Positions 39,916 through 49,397 of a stretch of 64,000 nucleotides of DNA are shown here, piece by piece. The stretch covers positions 62,001-126,000 of the forward strand of contig CAWBGJ010000012.1 in NCBI GenBank assembly GCA_963788325.1. Reading direction: 5' to 3'. The stretch's first letter is position 1, and every line of letters starts with the position of its first letter. The position numbers and the translations under genes are program-made. The notes below the pieces were generated by a model that was not told the DNA's origin, ran no database searches, and saw only the letters and a list, made by a program, of their open reading frames with translations. Source of the DNA: Prado023 sp963788325 (GTDB taxonomy: Bacteria; Actinomycetota; Actinomycetes; S36-B12; CAIYMF01).

Positions 39916-41038
39916 TCAGGTTTCTGTCACCCAGGCACGCTCCGACGCCGGGCCCGGTGCGCGGAATCGGATCCGTGGATCGTCGCCTCGACACCCATCA
40001 ACGTGAGCTGCCCGTCGTTCCGGGGGCAGCCGAGGCGCTGCGCGCAGGATGGCGTCGAGCAGGGCAGCGGTGCCCTGTGGATCCTCCGAGTTGGGGTTGT
40101 GCCCGATGCCGGGGATCTCGTGCCACCGACACGCCGAGCCGAACGGCCATCTGCTCCTGCCACGTCGACCGGCCAGGCGTCATCCAGTGCGCCGGTGACC
40201 ACGGCGGCGGGCAGGGCGGTGCGCGCGAGGGCACGCTGCGGCCTGGTCGGTCAGGTCGGGGGCGCTGATGAGGAGGTCGCTGTAGTCGGCCAGCGCGATC
40301 GGGTCGTTGGCGATGAACCGGCGGGCACAGAACTCCGCGACCTCCACGCTGGGCGGGTTCCAGCCGCCGGCCCGGTCCAGCACCTCCTTCTGTGCCCAGA
40401 TCTGCTCCATCGGCGCCACGGCCAGCGCCGCCTGCAGCGTCCGATGAGCGGGGCGTGACCGGCGGCGGGCAGCGCGCCGGGACCGGAGCACATCGTGATC
40501 CAGGAGGCCAGCCGATTCGGCTCGCTCAGCACGAGCTCGCGGGTGACCAGACCTCCCATCGAGTGCCCGACCAGATGCACGCGGCGATCCGGGGCGAGCC
40601 AGTCGATGACGGCAGCGACCACGGCGGCCAGCGCGGGGAGCGTGTTGCTGCCGCGTGCGCCGAGCCCGGGGAAGCCACCCTGTCCGGGCAGGTCCATCGC
40701 CGCGACCCGCCAGCCCCGATCGGCCAGCGGCTCGAGCATCGCGATGAAGTCCTCCTTCGAACCGGTGAAGCCCGGGACGAGCAGGACGTCGCCGCGGGAT
40801 GCTTCGCCCGGCGCTGTGGCTGCCCTGCCGGTGGTGGCGCCGGCCCCAGTACCGGGCGCCTCAGAGCCCTGCGGTCCGCTGGCCGGTGCGCCGGCCACCC
40901 CGACCTGGCGCGGTGCGTCACATCTGCATCTCTGGCCCCACCGGTTCGAGGCTGGGCGAGCAGCACCGGCGCGGGCGCGTCCGGCGGGGCGAAAACCGCC
41001 ACGCCGTCGGGCATGGAGATGAAGGGAGGGGTGCTCAT
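39916..41038 (-). CDS. Alpha/beta hydrolase (frameshifted)
   Basis: ATG 41038 gives MSTPPFISMPDGVAVFAPPD. After frame changes follow RGDVLLVPGFTGSKEDFIAM, WRVAAMDLPGQGGFPG, HLVGHSMGGLVTRELVLSEP (nucleophile Ser in GHSMG), PLTALQAAL-like MEQIWAQKEVLDRAGGWNPP, LPAAVVTGALDDAWPVDV (acid region) and the His region IGHNPNSEDPQG. It is a soluble serine hydrolase of unknown substrate. TATTGT lies 7 nt before the start. It is divergent from the ParA-like gene. The C-terminal end at TGA 39916 is tentative because of frame changes. Confidence 0.78.
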
Positions 41039-41045
41039 GACGTGC

Positions 41046-41051
41046 ACAATA
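41046..41051 (-). promoter_or_regulatory. -10 box for a leaderless start of the alpha/beta hydrolase at 39.9-41.0 kb
   Basis: TATTGT on the minus strand, 7 nt before ATG 41038. Confidence 0.35.
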
Positions 41052-41084
41052 AGGGCAACAGCGCAGGCGAGTCAGGGGCCGGGT

Positions 41085-41864
41085 ATGCCACGCATCATCG
41101 CCATTGCCAATCAGAAGGGCGGCGTGGCCAAGACCACGACGGTCGCCTCGATCGGGGCGGCCCTGGCCGAGTTGGGCCAGCGCGTGCTCGTCGTGGACCT
41201 CGATCCACAGGCGTGCCTCACGTTCTCGCTCGGGTTCGATCCCGAGACCCTCGAGTTCTCGATGCACGACGTGCTGCTGGGCCGGGTGTCGGCCTCGATG
41301 GCGATTCTGAAGTCCGACGAGGGCATGACCCTGCTGCCGGCCACGATCGACCTGGCCGGCACCGAGGCCCAACTGCTGACCCGCACTGGGCGGGAGTTCG
41401 CGCTGCGCACCGCCCTGGAGGACATCGCCGGCGAGTACGACACCGTGCTGCTGGACTGCTCGCCGTCGCTGGGCGTGCTGACGATCAACGCGCTCACCGC
41501 CGCGCAGGAGGTGCTCATCCCGCTGCAGTGCGAGACGCTGTCGCATCGCGGCGTGGGGCAGCTGCTCGACACGATCGCCGATGTGCGGCGGATCACCAAC
41601 CGAGACCTGGTCGTGCTCGGAGTGCTGCCTACCCTGTTCGACGCGCGCACCAATCACTCGCGCGCGGTCCTGGCCGACATCAACGACCGCTACGGCCTGG
41701 ACATCCTCGGCCCGGCGATCCCGCGCTCGATCCGGTTCGCCGAAGCGCCGGCGGCGGGGCGTTCGGTGCTCGCAGCGGGCGGGCGTGTGCGCGGTGCGCA
41801 GGCGTATCGCCAGCTCGCACGGGGCCTGGTCGATGGCACGCCAGCCTCTCCAGCCTCGACCTGA
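41085..41864 (+). CDS. ParA/Soj-like ATPase (orphan)
   Basis: 259 residues: IIAIANQKGGVAKTTTVASI (deviant Walker A), VLVVDLDPQACLTFSLGF, DTVLLDCSPSLGVLTINALT, LIPLQCETLSHRGVGQLLDT, LGVLPTLFDARTNHSRAVLA and IPRSIRFAEAPAAGRSVLA. This is a Soj/MinD-type ATPase of the short ParA group. No ParB gene and no parS-like site are visible next to it, so it is probably not the chromosomal partition protein. It is followed by a small zinc-ribbon gene, an arrangement seen in other actinobacteria. Intact. Confidence 0.88.
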   Translation: MPRIIAIANQKGGVAKTTTVASIGAALAELGQRVLVVDLDPQACLTFSLGFDPETLEFSMHDVLLGRVSASMAILKSDEGMTLLPATIDLAGTEAQLLTRTGREFALRTALEDIAGEYDTVLLDCSPSLGVLTINALTAAQEVLIPLQCETLSHRGVGQLLDTIADVRRITNRDLVVLGVLPTLFDARTNHSRAVLADINDRYGLDILGPAIPRSIRFAEAPAAGRSVLAAGGRVRGAQAYRQLARGLVDGTPASPAST

Positions 41865-41874
41865 TCGGAGCACG

Positions 41875-42178
41875 ATGATGACCCAGACCCAGCCGACCTT
41901 CGATCGCGTGCGGACGCGGGATGCGTCGCCGACGGTCACGCCCGTGGACGTGCAGGGTAAGTCCGCGCTTTTCAGCGGCGAGCCGATCAATCCCGTCGCT
42001 GGGGTCTGTGGTGATCACCTGCTCTGGATGCCACGTCGCCACGCTGGTGTCCTACGCGCGGGTGGTGCGACTGTCGCTGCCGAGCGTGCACCTGCCGCTG
42101 ATGCGTCGGGCGTACCCGACCTGGATGCGGTGCCCGGCGTGCAGCGAGCGGCACTGGGTGAAGGTCCGCTTCCACTGA
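41875..42178 (+). CDS. Small zinc-ribbon protein downstream of the ParA-like gene (one frameshift)
   Basis: ATG 41875 after cggagc gives MMTQTQPTFDRVRTRDASPT, then after a frame change near 41997 SVVITCSGCHVATLVSYARV, then WMRCPACSERHWVKVRFH. Two CxxC pairs (CSGC, CPAC) about 40 residues apart form a probable zinc ribbon. About 100 residues. It lies 10 bp behind the ParA-like gene and is almost surely in its operon. Function unknown. Confidence 0.65.
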
Positions 42179-42318
42179 GCTTCGGCTCAGCGGTGCGGTG
42201 GTTGGTCCGTCGCGGGCCTGCCCGCCCGGGCTGCCCAGCCGGGCATTTCTCGGTGGTGGCTGAGCTAGTCTGCGGCTGAGCAGAGCTGTCCGGGCCGTGG
42301 TGGCGGCCAGCTGACGTT

Positions 42319-42426
42319 GGGTCAACCCTCGAATCGGTCAACCCTCGGGCCGGTCAACCCTCAGTCGGTCAGACCTCGATCGGTCAACCCTCGGGTCGGT
42401 GAACCGTCGGCCGGTCAGCTCTCGGT
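42319..42426 (+). repeat. Seven tandem copies of a 15-16-bp unit
   Basis: Unit cggtcaaccctcgggc with variation, copies beginning at 42319, 42335, 42351, 42366, 42381, 42397 and 42412. It fills most of the gap between the converging zinc-ribbon and helicase genes and runs into the last codons of the helicase gene. Confidence 0.8.
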
Positions 42427-43991
42427 CTTGGGCGTGCCGGCGTCGCTGGACACCGACTCACCGCCGCGCGTGCGGCGGCGGCTGCGATTGCGACGACGTG
42501 CCGGCTTCGACTCGCCGTTTCCGGTGCCCGACCCCTCCGGTCCCGTCGAGCCCGCACTGGGTTTGCCCGAGCCGGACTTCGCCGCCGGTGCGCCGTCCTT
42601 GTGCCCGTGGCCGATCGTCTGCCCGTGGTGGTGGCTGTGCCCACGGGAACCGCTGCGGCTCCCGCCGAGCCTGCCCGCCATCGCGCCCACCGCGGTCGTG
42701 CGGTGGGCTGCCGACCGCCGAGATCCTCAAGCACCTCAGCGTCCAGGCCCTCCTTGGTGCGCGCCGCGCGCGGGCAGCGTGCCCTTCGTGCCGGGCGGGA
42801 TGTTCAGGCCGGTGTAGAGGTGCTCGGAGGTGTGGTACGTCTCGATCGGGTCGTGGAAGGCCAGGCCCAGCGCCTTGTTGATCAGTTGCCAGCGCGGCAC
42901 GTCCTGCCAGTCGACGAACGTGACCGCCACGCCGGACGCGCCAGCCCGGCCGGTCCGCCCGATCCGGTGCAGGTAGGTCTTCTCGTCGTCGGTGCATTCG
43001 TAGTTGATCACGTGCGTGACGCCTTCGACGTCGATGCCGCGGGCAGCCACGTCCGTGGCCACGAGGATGTCGACCTTGCCGTTGCGGAACGCGCGCAGCG
43101 CCTGCTCGCGGGCGCCCTGACCGAGGTCGCCGTGCACCGCACCGGCGGCGAAGCCGCGCTCGGTCAGCTCGTCGGCGACCACCTGGGCGCGGCGCTTGGT
43201 CCGGCAGAAGACCATCGACGGGCCGTGGCCCGTCGGCCTGCATGATCCGGGCCAGGATCTCGACCTTGTTCAGCGGATGGACGCGCCACACGTGCTGCTC
43301 GGTCGCGGCAACCGTCGCGGAGTCGTCGTCAGGGTTGATGGCGCGGATGTGGGTGGGCTGGGTCATGTAGCGCCGCGCGAGGCCGACGATCTGCCCGGGC
43401 ATGGTCGCGGAGAACAGCATCGTCTGGCGGGTCGCGGGCAGCATCGACACGATTCGCTCGACGTCGGGCAGGAAGCCCATGTCGAGCATCTCGTCGGCCT
43501 CGTCGAGGACGAGGACGGCCACGTTGGACAGGTCCAGGATCCGCTGGCGGGCCAGGTCGATCAGGCGTCCCGGGGTGCCGACGATGACGTCGACGCCCTT
43601 GTTCAGGGCCTCGACCTGCGGCTCGTAGGCGCGGCCGCCGTAGACGGCCAGTACACGCGCATCGAGCTCGGCGCTGGCGGAGGTCAGGTCGCTGGCGACC
43701 TGGACGCAGAGCTCGCGGGTCGGTACGACGACCAGGGCCTTCGGCGCCTTCTGAAGGTCGGGGGACAGTTCGGCGTACTCGTCGAGTCTTCGGCGTGGGG
43801 ATGCGCTGCAGCAGCGGGATGCCGAATCCGAGCGTCTTGCCGGTGCCGGTCTTGGCCTGGCCGATCAGGTCGCGGCCCTCGATGGCCTGCGGGATGCACA
43901 TCTCCTGGATCGGGAACGCATCGATGATGCCGGCCTTCTCGAGGGCGGCGGTGATGGGCGCAACGACGCCCAAGTCTGTGAATGTTGTCAA
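42415..43991 (-). CDS. DEAD-box ATP-dependent RNA helicase (frameshifted)
   Basis: TTG 43991 after ggag starts LTTFTDLGVVAPITAALEKA. Motifs: Q motif AFPIQEMCIP, motif I AKTGTGKT, Ia VVVPTREL (after a frame change), motif II VLDEADEMLDMGF, motif III LFSATMPG, FCRTKRRAQVVADELTERG, motif V VATDVAARGIDV and motif VI HRIGRTGRAG. A basic, low-complexity tail follows (GSRSGSRGHSHHHG; RRRNRSRRRTRGG). It unwinds structured RNA in cold adaptation or ribosome/RNA turnover. About four frame changes; all core motifs are recoverable. It is divergent from the ferritin-like gene. Confidence 0.93.
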
Positions 43992-44127
43992 AACTCTCCT
44001 CAGTTGTAGGCGCGATTCTACCGTGCGGGCGGGGACGGCGCCCGGTGTGCACGCGTTCTGAGGGGGCCTGCGGGCACCTCGAGCGGGGCGGCTAGGGCGT
44101 GCTCGGCTGGGGTGACCGGCGGGTCGA

Positions 44128-44172
44128 GTTCCTCCACGGGCGCGACGTGGCGGCGCCCCCGAGTGGAGAAAC
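44128..44172. repeat. Repeat family B element with inverted partner
   Basis: gttcctccac (44128-44137), then ggcggcgc, then gtggagaaac (44163-44172), a near reverse complement of the first word. It matches the words at 17063-17140. It lies in the 380-bp gap 43992-44371 between divergent genes, which otherwise holds a helicase -10 candidate (TAGAAT) and the ferritin-like promoter. Confidence 0.5.
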
Positions 44173-44359
44173 GCCGGCAGGGGTGGCGCTGATGTGGAGG
44201 GACTGCAGCGGGGTGACTCCCGGGGCGGACCGCGTCCGAGGTGGCGCGCTGTGGCGGCGGTCTGGGTGGGCGCTGTGGAGGGAGTGGCCAGGGCAGGCGG
44301 TGTGGTGCCACTGGGCCGGGACTGCTCGGTCCGGCTGCGCGTGGGTTGGAGCCAGCGGC

Positions 44360-44365
44360 TACCTT
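44360..44365 (+). promoter_or_regulatory. -10 box for a leaderless start of the ferritin-like gene
   Basis: TACCTT, 6 nt before ATG 44372. Confidence 0.4.
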
Positions 44366-44371
44366 TCGGAC

Positions 44372-45120
44372 ATGGCTGTCGACAGTGCGGGCTCGAGAGC
44401 GGCTGCAGGCGCGAACGAGGGTGCGGACGAAGGTGCGGGCGCTCAGGCGATGCCCCGGCCCTCGTTGGACGATCCGGACTACCGGCGCGGTGTCATCCAG
44501 ATGCTCGGCCTGCTCGGCGCGGGGGAGTACCTCGCCTTCGAACGGCTGGTGACCGAGGCGTCGCTGGCCCCGACCTGAGTCAGCGTCTTCGGGTCGCCGA
44601 CATCGCTTCCGGCGAGCTCGAGCACCACCGGCACCTGCGCGATCGACTGATCGAGTTCGGCGCTGACCCGGACGAGGCGATGGGCGGGTTCCTCGAACCG
44701 CTCGAGCGCTACCACCGGATGACGGCGCCCGAGCGACTGGCTCGAGGGCCTGGTCAAGGCGTACGTCGGCGACTCGATCGCCAATGACTTCTACCGCGAG
44801 ATCGGGGCGGTGCTCGACGAGGAGACCGCCGCGCTTGTGCTCGAGGTGTGTGCCGAGCTGGGCAAGACCACGGTCGTGATCGATGAGGTGCGCGCGGCGA
44901 TCGAGCACGATCCCCGGGTCGCGGGCGGCTGGCGCTGTGGGGTCGACGGTTGGTGGGCGAGATGCTGTCGCAGGCCCAGACCGTCGCAGCGCAGAACGAC
45001 GACCTGGCCGACCTGATCATGAGCGAGAACGTGACCTCGCAGGTGGACCTGTTGCGCCTGCTCGGTCGGCTCACGTCCGCGCACGTCGAGCGGATGAACG
45101 CTCTGGGCCTGTCGCCGTAG
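44372..45120 (+). CDS. Ferritin-like fold protein (MiaE-like) (frameshifted)
   Basis: ATG 44372 gives an Ala-rich lead, then DDPDYRRGVIQMLGLLGAGE, YLAFERLVTEASLAP, RVADIASGELEHHRHLRDRL (ExxH metal pair), FLEPLERYHRMTAP, LVKAYVGDSIANDFYREIGA, LVLEVCAELGKTTVVIDEVR and LLGRLTSAHVERMNALGLSP, with three frame changes. The helical ExxH pattern indicates a ferritin-like di-iron four-helix protein. It is part of a conserved actinobacterial neighbourhood (DEAD helicase, ferritin-like, DUF3107, TetR). The reaction is unknown; tRNA hydroxylase similarity is distant. Confidence 0.75.
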
Positions 45121-45193
45121 CGGCACCGGTCCGTTGGGCATGGCGAGAACGCGGCCCCGCGGTGCTCGCCGCGGCCGAACAGAGACCTCCGAG

Positions 45194-45418
45194 TCAGAGC
45201 GTGCCGAAGCCCACCCTGCGCGATTCCGAGGCGGCGATCTCGATGTACGCCAGTTTCGCGGCGGGCACGACCACGCGCCGACCCTTGTCGTCGACCAGGT
45301 CGAGCACCCCGTCGGACTTCATCGCCGCGGCGACCTTCTTGGCCACGGCGTCGGGGGAGTCGGTGCTCTCCAGGACCAGCTCACGAGCCGCCTGCTGGAC
45401 TCCGATTCGAACCTCCAC
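45194..45418 (-). CDS. DUF3107 family small protein
   Basis: 74 residues: VEVRIGVQQAARELVLESTD, then VAKKVAAAMKSDGVLDLVDD, KGRRVVVPAAKLAYIEIA. This matches DUF3107, a conserved actinobacterial protein of about 75 residues without known function. GTG 45418 with gagagg upstream is the family start. The upstream reading is continuous with the end of the TetR gene in the same frame, without a stop, probably because of one extra C in a ccccc run in the TetR end. Intact itself. Confidence 0.85.
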   Translation of the reverse strand: MEVRIGVQQAARELVLESTDSPDAVAKKVAAAMKSDGVLDLVDDKGRRVVVPAAKLAYIEIAASESRRVGFGTL

Positions 45419-45446
45419 GGTGGATCCTCTCGTACGCTGTAGGTCG

Positions 45447-46069
45447 CTAGTGTTCGTTGTCGTGGTCAGGGGGAAGTCGGAGATGCCGCGCCACGCCAGA
45501 GTCGACATCGCCTTGGCCGCGCTCTCCTGGGAGATGCGCGCCGGGGAGTGCAGCCAGTGCCGCGCGGCAGTCTGGGCCATGCCGAGCAGGCCGCTGGCCA
45601 GCAGCGTCGAGGTGTCGTCGTCGAGTTGCGGTGTCCTCGCGGATGACCTCGGCGATCAGCATCGCGCAGGTGTCGTTGGTGCGGGCCACGCGACGGCTGC
45701 CTCGGGCACGTTGGTGAGGTCGGACTCGAAGATCAGGCGGAACGCGCCGGCCTCGTGGGCCACGAAGTCGAAGTACGCCTCGAACGTGGCGCGCACGCGC
45801 TTGCGGTTGTCGTGCGTCGAGTCCAGTGCGGTGCGCACCCGGTCGATCAGCGCGCCGCTGCTCTCGTCGAGCACGGCGAGGTAGAGCTCGAGCTTGCCGG
45901 GGAAGTGCTGGTAGAGCACGGGCTTGGACACGCCGGCCAGCTCGGCGATGGCGTCCATGCCGGCGGCGTGGTAGCCCTGCGCCACGAAGGCCTCGCGGGC
46001 CGCCTCGAGCAGTTGCGCACGCCGCTCCTGGCGCGGCAGGCGCCCGGAGCGGTCGGTCGTCACGGTCAT
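45447..46069 (-). CDS. TetR-family transcriptional regulator (frameshifted)
   Basis: ATG 46069 gives RQERRAQLLEAAREAFVAQG, then YHAAGMDAIAELAGVSKPVL and YQHFPGKLELYLAVLDESSG, a standard TetR helix-turn-helix. The ligand domain continues FEAYFDFVAHEAGAFRLIFE. After frame changes come MLIAEVIRED, SGLLGMAQTAARHWLHSPAR and KAMSTLAWRGISDFP. TAGGAT lies 6 nt before the start (leaderless). The exact end is uncertain; reading one C fewer at about 45470 would give a stop right after DFP. Ligand and targets are unknown. Confidence 0.85.
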
Positions 46070-46075
46070 GGCCTG

Positions 46076-46081
46076 ATCCTA
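46076..46081 (-). promoter_or_regulatory. -10 box for a leaderless TetR start
   Basis: TAGGAT on the minus strand, 6 nt before ATG 46069. Confidence 0.4.
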
Positions 46082-46189
46082 GACCCGGGGTCCGAAGACG
46101 CGGGCCGAGCCCGCTGCGCCGTCGGCGAACCGCGCGATCGCCGAGCGACAGGGGCCCGATTCGTGCGGTGGCGGCTCGATCGGCCGCGG

Positions 46190-46370
46190 CGATGGGCGGC
46201 GGCGATGGGTGGCCGAGGTGTCAGTCGGTGGGGCGGCGGCGATGGGGTGGGAGAGGTGGCAGTCGGGGGGTGGCGGCGATGGGTGGCCGAGGTGTCAGTC
46301 GGTGGGGCGGCAGCTCGTTGGGCGGGAGAGGTGGCAGTCGGTGGGGCGGCAGCTCGTTGGGTGGCAGCCA
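46190..46370 (+). repeat. Minisatellite upstream of tetR
   Basis: gatgggtggccgaggtgtca and gagaggtggcagtcgg alternate in tandem, with cggtggggcggcagctcgtt repeated, through about 180 bp. It lies in the gene-free stretch 46070-46719, which also holds the dispersed copies at 46454-46628. No gene is seen. Confidence 0.7.
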
Positions 46371-46453
46371 TTCGTGTTGAGGCTGATTCATGTGACGGCC
46401 GTTCGTGTTGCGGTTGACTCGAAGAGCAGCCGCTCCTGCCCTGGGACGCCGAA

Positions 46454-46628
46454 CCTTGCCGTCGATGTGGTCGTTTGCGTGCCGGTCGCGTCCGGGGATC
46501 GAGATCCTTGCCGTGGATGTGGTCGTCGGGGGCCCCCGGGCACCCCTCCAGCGACCAGATCTACGGCGAGGTTGGCCACTGAAGGATCCTCCACCCACGG
46601 TGACGACCAAGTCTGGCGGCAAGGTTGG
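46454..46628. repeat. Four dispersed copies (two direct, two inverted) of a family-A-like word
   Basis: ccttgccgtcgatgtggtcg at 46454 and ccttgccgtggatgtggtcg at 46506; inverted copies at 46551-46575 and 46603-46628 (cgaccaNRtct, then cggcRaggttgg). The two-plus-two arrangement mirrors 39156-39328, and the shared cgacca...gcaag words suggest one family. Confidence 0.65.
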
Positions 46629-46719
46629 CGTGAGGCCGAGGATCGGGACCGCCCGCGCTGGGCGCAGGGATGGCGCTGGGCGCAGGGATCCGCGCAGGCG
46701 AGCGAGGGACCGCGCTGGG

Positions 46720-47798
46720 TCAAGCGGGTGCACCGGTGTGGACCGCGCGGGCAGAGCGGCGCACCCGGCTCGTGGTCGGCCACTCTGAGGGGCGAGTGCT
46801 GTGCGAGTCAGCGGGGTGCGCGGGCTTCGAGGGCGGCCTGATGCGGGCGAGCACGGCGGCCGGGCGCAGCCGCATCTCCTCGCTGGTCCAGCGGATCACC
46901 AGGAACCCGAGTTCCTCGAGAGCCTGCTGGCGAATCTTCTCCCGCGCCAGGCTCTCGGGGTCGTCGTACTTGCCGAAGCCGTCCGCTTCGCCGATGAGCA
47001 GGAAGTCGGCCCACAGGAAGTCCGGGTAGACGGTGCCGACCGAGGTGCGGATCGGGACCTGCATCGCAGGGAGGGGCAGGCCTGCCTGCCGCATCCGCCC
47101 GTAGCTGAGGGACTCGAGGGCGGACTCGCGTCGCGGGTCGGCCAGCGGAACCACCTCGAGCAGGTGCCGGCGCGTGAACTGCGTGGCGCCGTGCTCCATC
47201 GCTGCAATGAGAGCCCGCGCGGGCGTTCTGCAGGTGGCGCTCGGACTGGTGTGGCGTTGCGCACCCGACTCGCGCCGACGGCGTCCGCGAGGGCGATCCG
47301 AGCCGCCGAGTCGAGCGTGATCAGGGCTTCGGGCAGTTCGCAGGTGGACGCGACGTCGACAGCGGTCCGAGCCAGCGTCGTGACGAGCAGGTCGGCTGGG
47401 TGGGCGACCCGGTGGGCCGCGGGCAGGGTGCGGACTGCGATGCTCGCGCCGGGCAGGGTCTGGGATCGCCAGCCCTCGCCCGTCGGGGGCGATGAAGGCG
47501 GCGGGCCCGGCCGCCGCGGCGGCGAGGTCGTCGAGGTCCAGCTCCCAGGCGAGGGCGGCGGTGTGGTGGCTGGCGATCATCCTGGGGCGGCGCACTGATG
47601 GGCCAGGGCGAGTTGCAGGTGCCGGCCCGCCGGGTCGGAGCGCAGGGCCGACGAGCTCACGTACACGCCGTCGATGAGGCGCGTGACGCTGCCGTTGGTC
47701 AACGCGGCGCGGACCATCGAGCGGGTGACGCCCAACGGGGCCACCTGGTCCAAGGTGAAGGGAGTGGTGGGTGCAGTCCACCGGGCGGCACGGGTCAC
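46720..47798 (-). CDS. AbiEi-like winged-helix protein with DUF559/Vsr-like domain, second copy (frameshifted)
   Basis: GTG 47798 gives TRAARWTAPTTPFTLDQVAP, LGVTRSMVRAALTNGSVTRL, IDGVYVSSSALRSDPAGR and, after frame changes, RMIASHHTAALAWELDLDDL. The C-terminal half is intact: HLLEVVPLADPRRESALESL, SVGTVYPDFLWADFLLIGEA and REKIRQQALEELGFLVIRW. It is clearly paralogous to the gene at 2403-3392 (DPRRESALESLS is shared, and the GEADG and VIRW signatures are the same). No partner toxin is adjacent. It may be functional if the frame changes in its middle part are base errors. Confidence 0.7.
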
Positions 47799-47914
47799 GG
47801 GGCAACCCTCGTCGCGAGGGCGGTTCTGCGGTAGCCCGTGCTGACCGATCTGTGGATATGTGCGGACGCGATTCGTCGGAGGGGCAGAGGAGTGCGTGCG
47901 GGGGCTCGAGAAGG

Positions 47915-48200
47915 GCCGGGGACGGGGTGGCAGGGCGGGTGGCCAGGAGGGCTCCGAGGAAGGTGGTCGGGAGGGCTCAGAGCAAGGTGGCCGGGAGAGT
48001 CCGAGCAAGGTGGCCGGGAGGGTTCCGGGGAGGTGGCGAGGGGCGGTGCCCGGGGAGGTGGCGAGGGGCGGTGGCCGGGGAGGTAGCGAGGAGCGGTGCC
48101 CGGGGAGGTGGCGAGGAGCGGTACCCGGAGGGGGTGCCCAGGGCGGTGCCCGAGGAGGTGGCGAGGGGCGGTACCCGGAGGCGGTGCCCAGGGCGGTGCT
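47915..48200 (+). repeat. GC-rich minisatellite before the glycosyltransferase gene
   Basis: Tandem units of 24-25 bp: first aaggtggccgggagggctc-type, then gaggtggcgaggggcggtgc followed by ccggg, about ten copies in all with drift. It fills most of the gene-free stretch 47799-48314. Confidence 0.8.
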
Positions 48201-48301
48201 CGAGACGGCGTGGTGGGGGAGGTGACGGCGGCATGCGCCGCGGCAGGCGTCCGAGGGCGTCGGACCGTCCCGCATTCGATCAGCCGACGCTCCGGCGCTT
48301 G

Positions 48302-48307
48302 TAGGGT
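48302..48307 (+). promoter_or_regulatory. -10 box for a leaderless start of the GT2 gene
   Basis: TAGGGT, 7 nt before GTG 48315. Confidence 0.4.
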
Positions 48308-48314
48308 GACGGCC

Positions 48315-49397
48315 GTGACCGAGCACGTCGACCCCGCGGCCGCACGAGGTGTCGGTGGTCATCCCGGTCTACCAGGGGCAGCACACCCTGCGCCGCGGTG
48401 GTCGACGAGCTCGCCGACTCGCTGGCCGTCCGGCGGTCCCCGGCCGGGCGGGCCTACCGGGTCACCGAGGTCATCGTCGTCCACGACTGCGGCCCGGACC
48501 GCTCCGACGAGGTGATCCGCGGCGCTGGTCGCGCGAGCACGACTGGGTCCGGCCGGTGTGGCTGAGCCGCAACTTCGGGCAGCACGCCGCGACGCTGGCC
48601 GGGCATGGCGGCCTCGGGCAGCGAGTGGATCGTCACGATGGACGAGGACGGCCAGCACGACCCGGCGCGGATCGGCGACCTGCTCGACACCGCGATGACC
48701 CAGCAGGCCGACGTCGTCTACGCCAAGCCCGACCAACGAGCCGCCGCACGGCGCGCTGCGCAACGCCGCGTCGCGGGGCGCCAAGTGGCTGGTGGCACGG
48801 CATGGCCAAGGGCGCGCCGGCGGCGGACTTCTCCAGCTACCGGCTTGTCGTCGGGGAGGTCGGGCGCTCGGTCGCCGCGTACGCCGGGCCGGGGATCTAC
48901 CTGGACGTGGCGATCTCGTGGGTCGCCCGCCGGATCGTCACCTGCCCGGTCGAGATGCGCGACGAGGGCGACCGACCGTCGGGGTACAGCCTGCGCAGCC
49001 TCGTGTCGCACTTCTGGCGGCTGGTGCTCTCCAGCGGGACGCGGCCGCTGCGCTGGGTCAGCGTGCTCGGCGCGGTCGCGGTGCTGCTGGCTCCGCTGCG
49101 TGGCGCTCGTGCTCGGCGATCGGGCGCTCCACGGGTCGCTGGGACGCGCCGGGGTGGACCTCGACGATGATCCTGCTGATGGTCTCGACCGGGGTGATCC
49201 TGTTCAGCCTCGGCGTGATCGCCGAGTACGTCGGGATGGCGGTCAACATGGCGATGGGCAAGCCGCTCTACCTGCCGGTGCGCGACCCGCTCGAGGGGCC
49301 GCTCGGTCGCGAGGGTCGGGGCGGGGAGGGCCCAGTGGGCCTGGGCGGGGCGCTGGGGCGCGAGGGGCCGCAGACGGGGGACGGGGACCGGGCGTGA
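48315..49397 (+). CDS. Family 2 glycosyltransferase with C-terminal TM helices (GtrB/DPM1-like) (frameshifted)
   Basis: The reading is VSVVIPVYQGQHTL (GT-A entry), VTEVIVVHDCGPDRSDEVI, WVRPVWLSRNFGQHAATLAG, WIVTMDEDGQHDPARIGDLL (DxD-like), DFSSYRLVVGEVGRSVAAYA and DVAISWVARRIVTCPVEMRD, then two TM helices (VSVLGAVAVLLA; MILLMVSTGVILFSLGVIAE). This is the layout of undecaprenyl-phosphate sugar transferases/DPM1-like enzymes. About six frame changes, most readable as one extra G or C. The stop overlaps the next gene (GTGA). Confidence 0.83.

Noticed and set aside
41085..41864. Chromosomal ParAB partition locus or plasmid origin
   Set aside because: No ParB gene, no parS-like palindromes and no replication initiator were seen next to the ParA-like gene.
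46190..48200. CRISPR array or CRISPR-like repeats
   Set aside because: The units are contiguous tandem copies that drift in sequence; there are no unique spacers of constant length and no cas genes.
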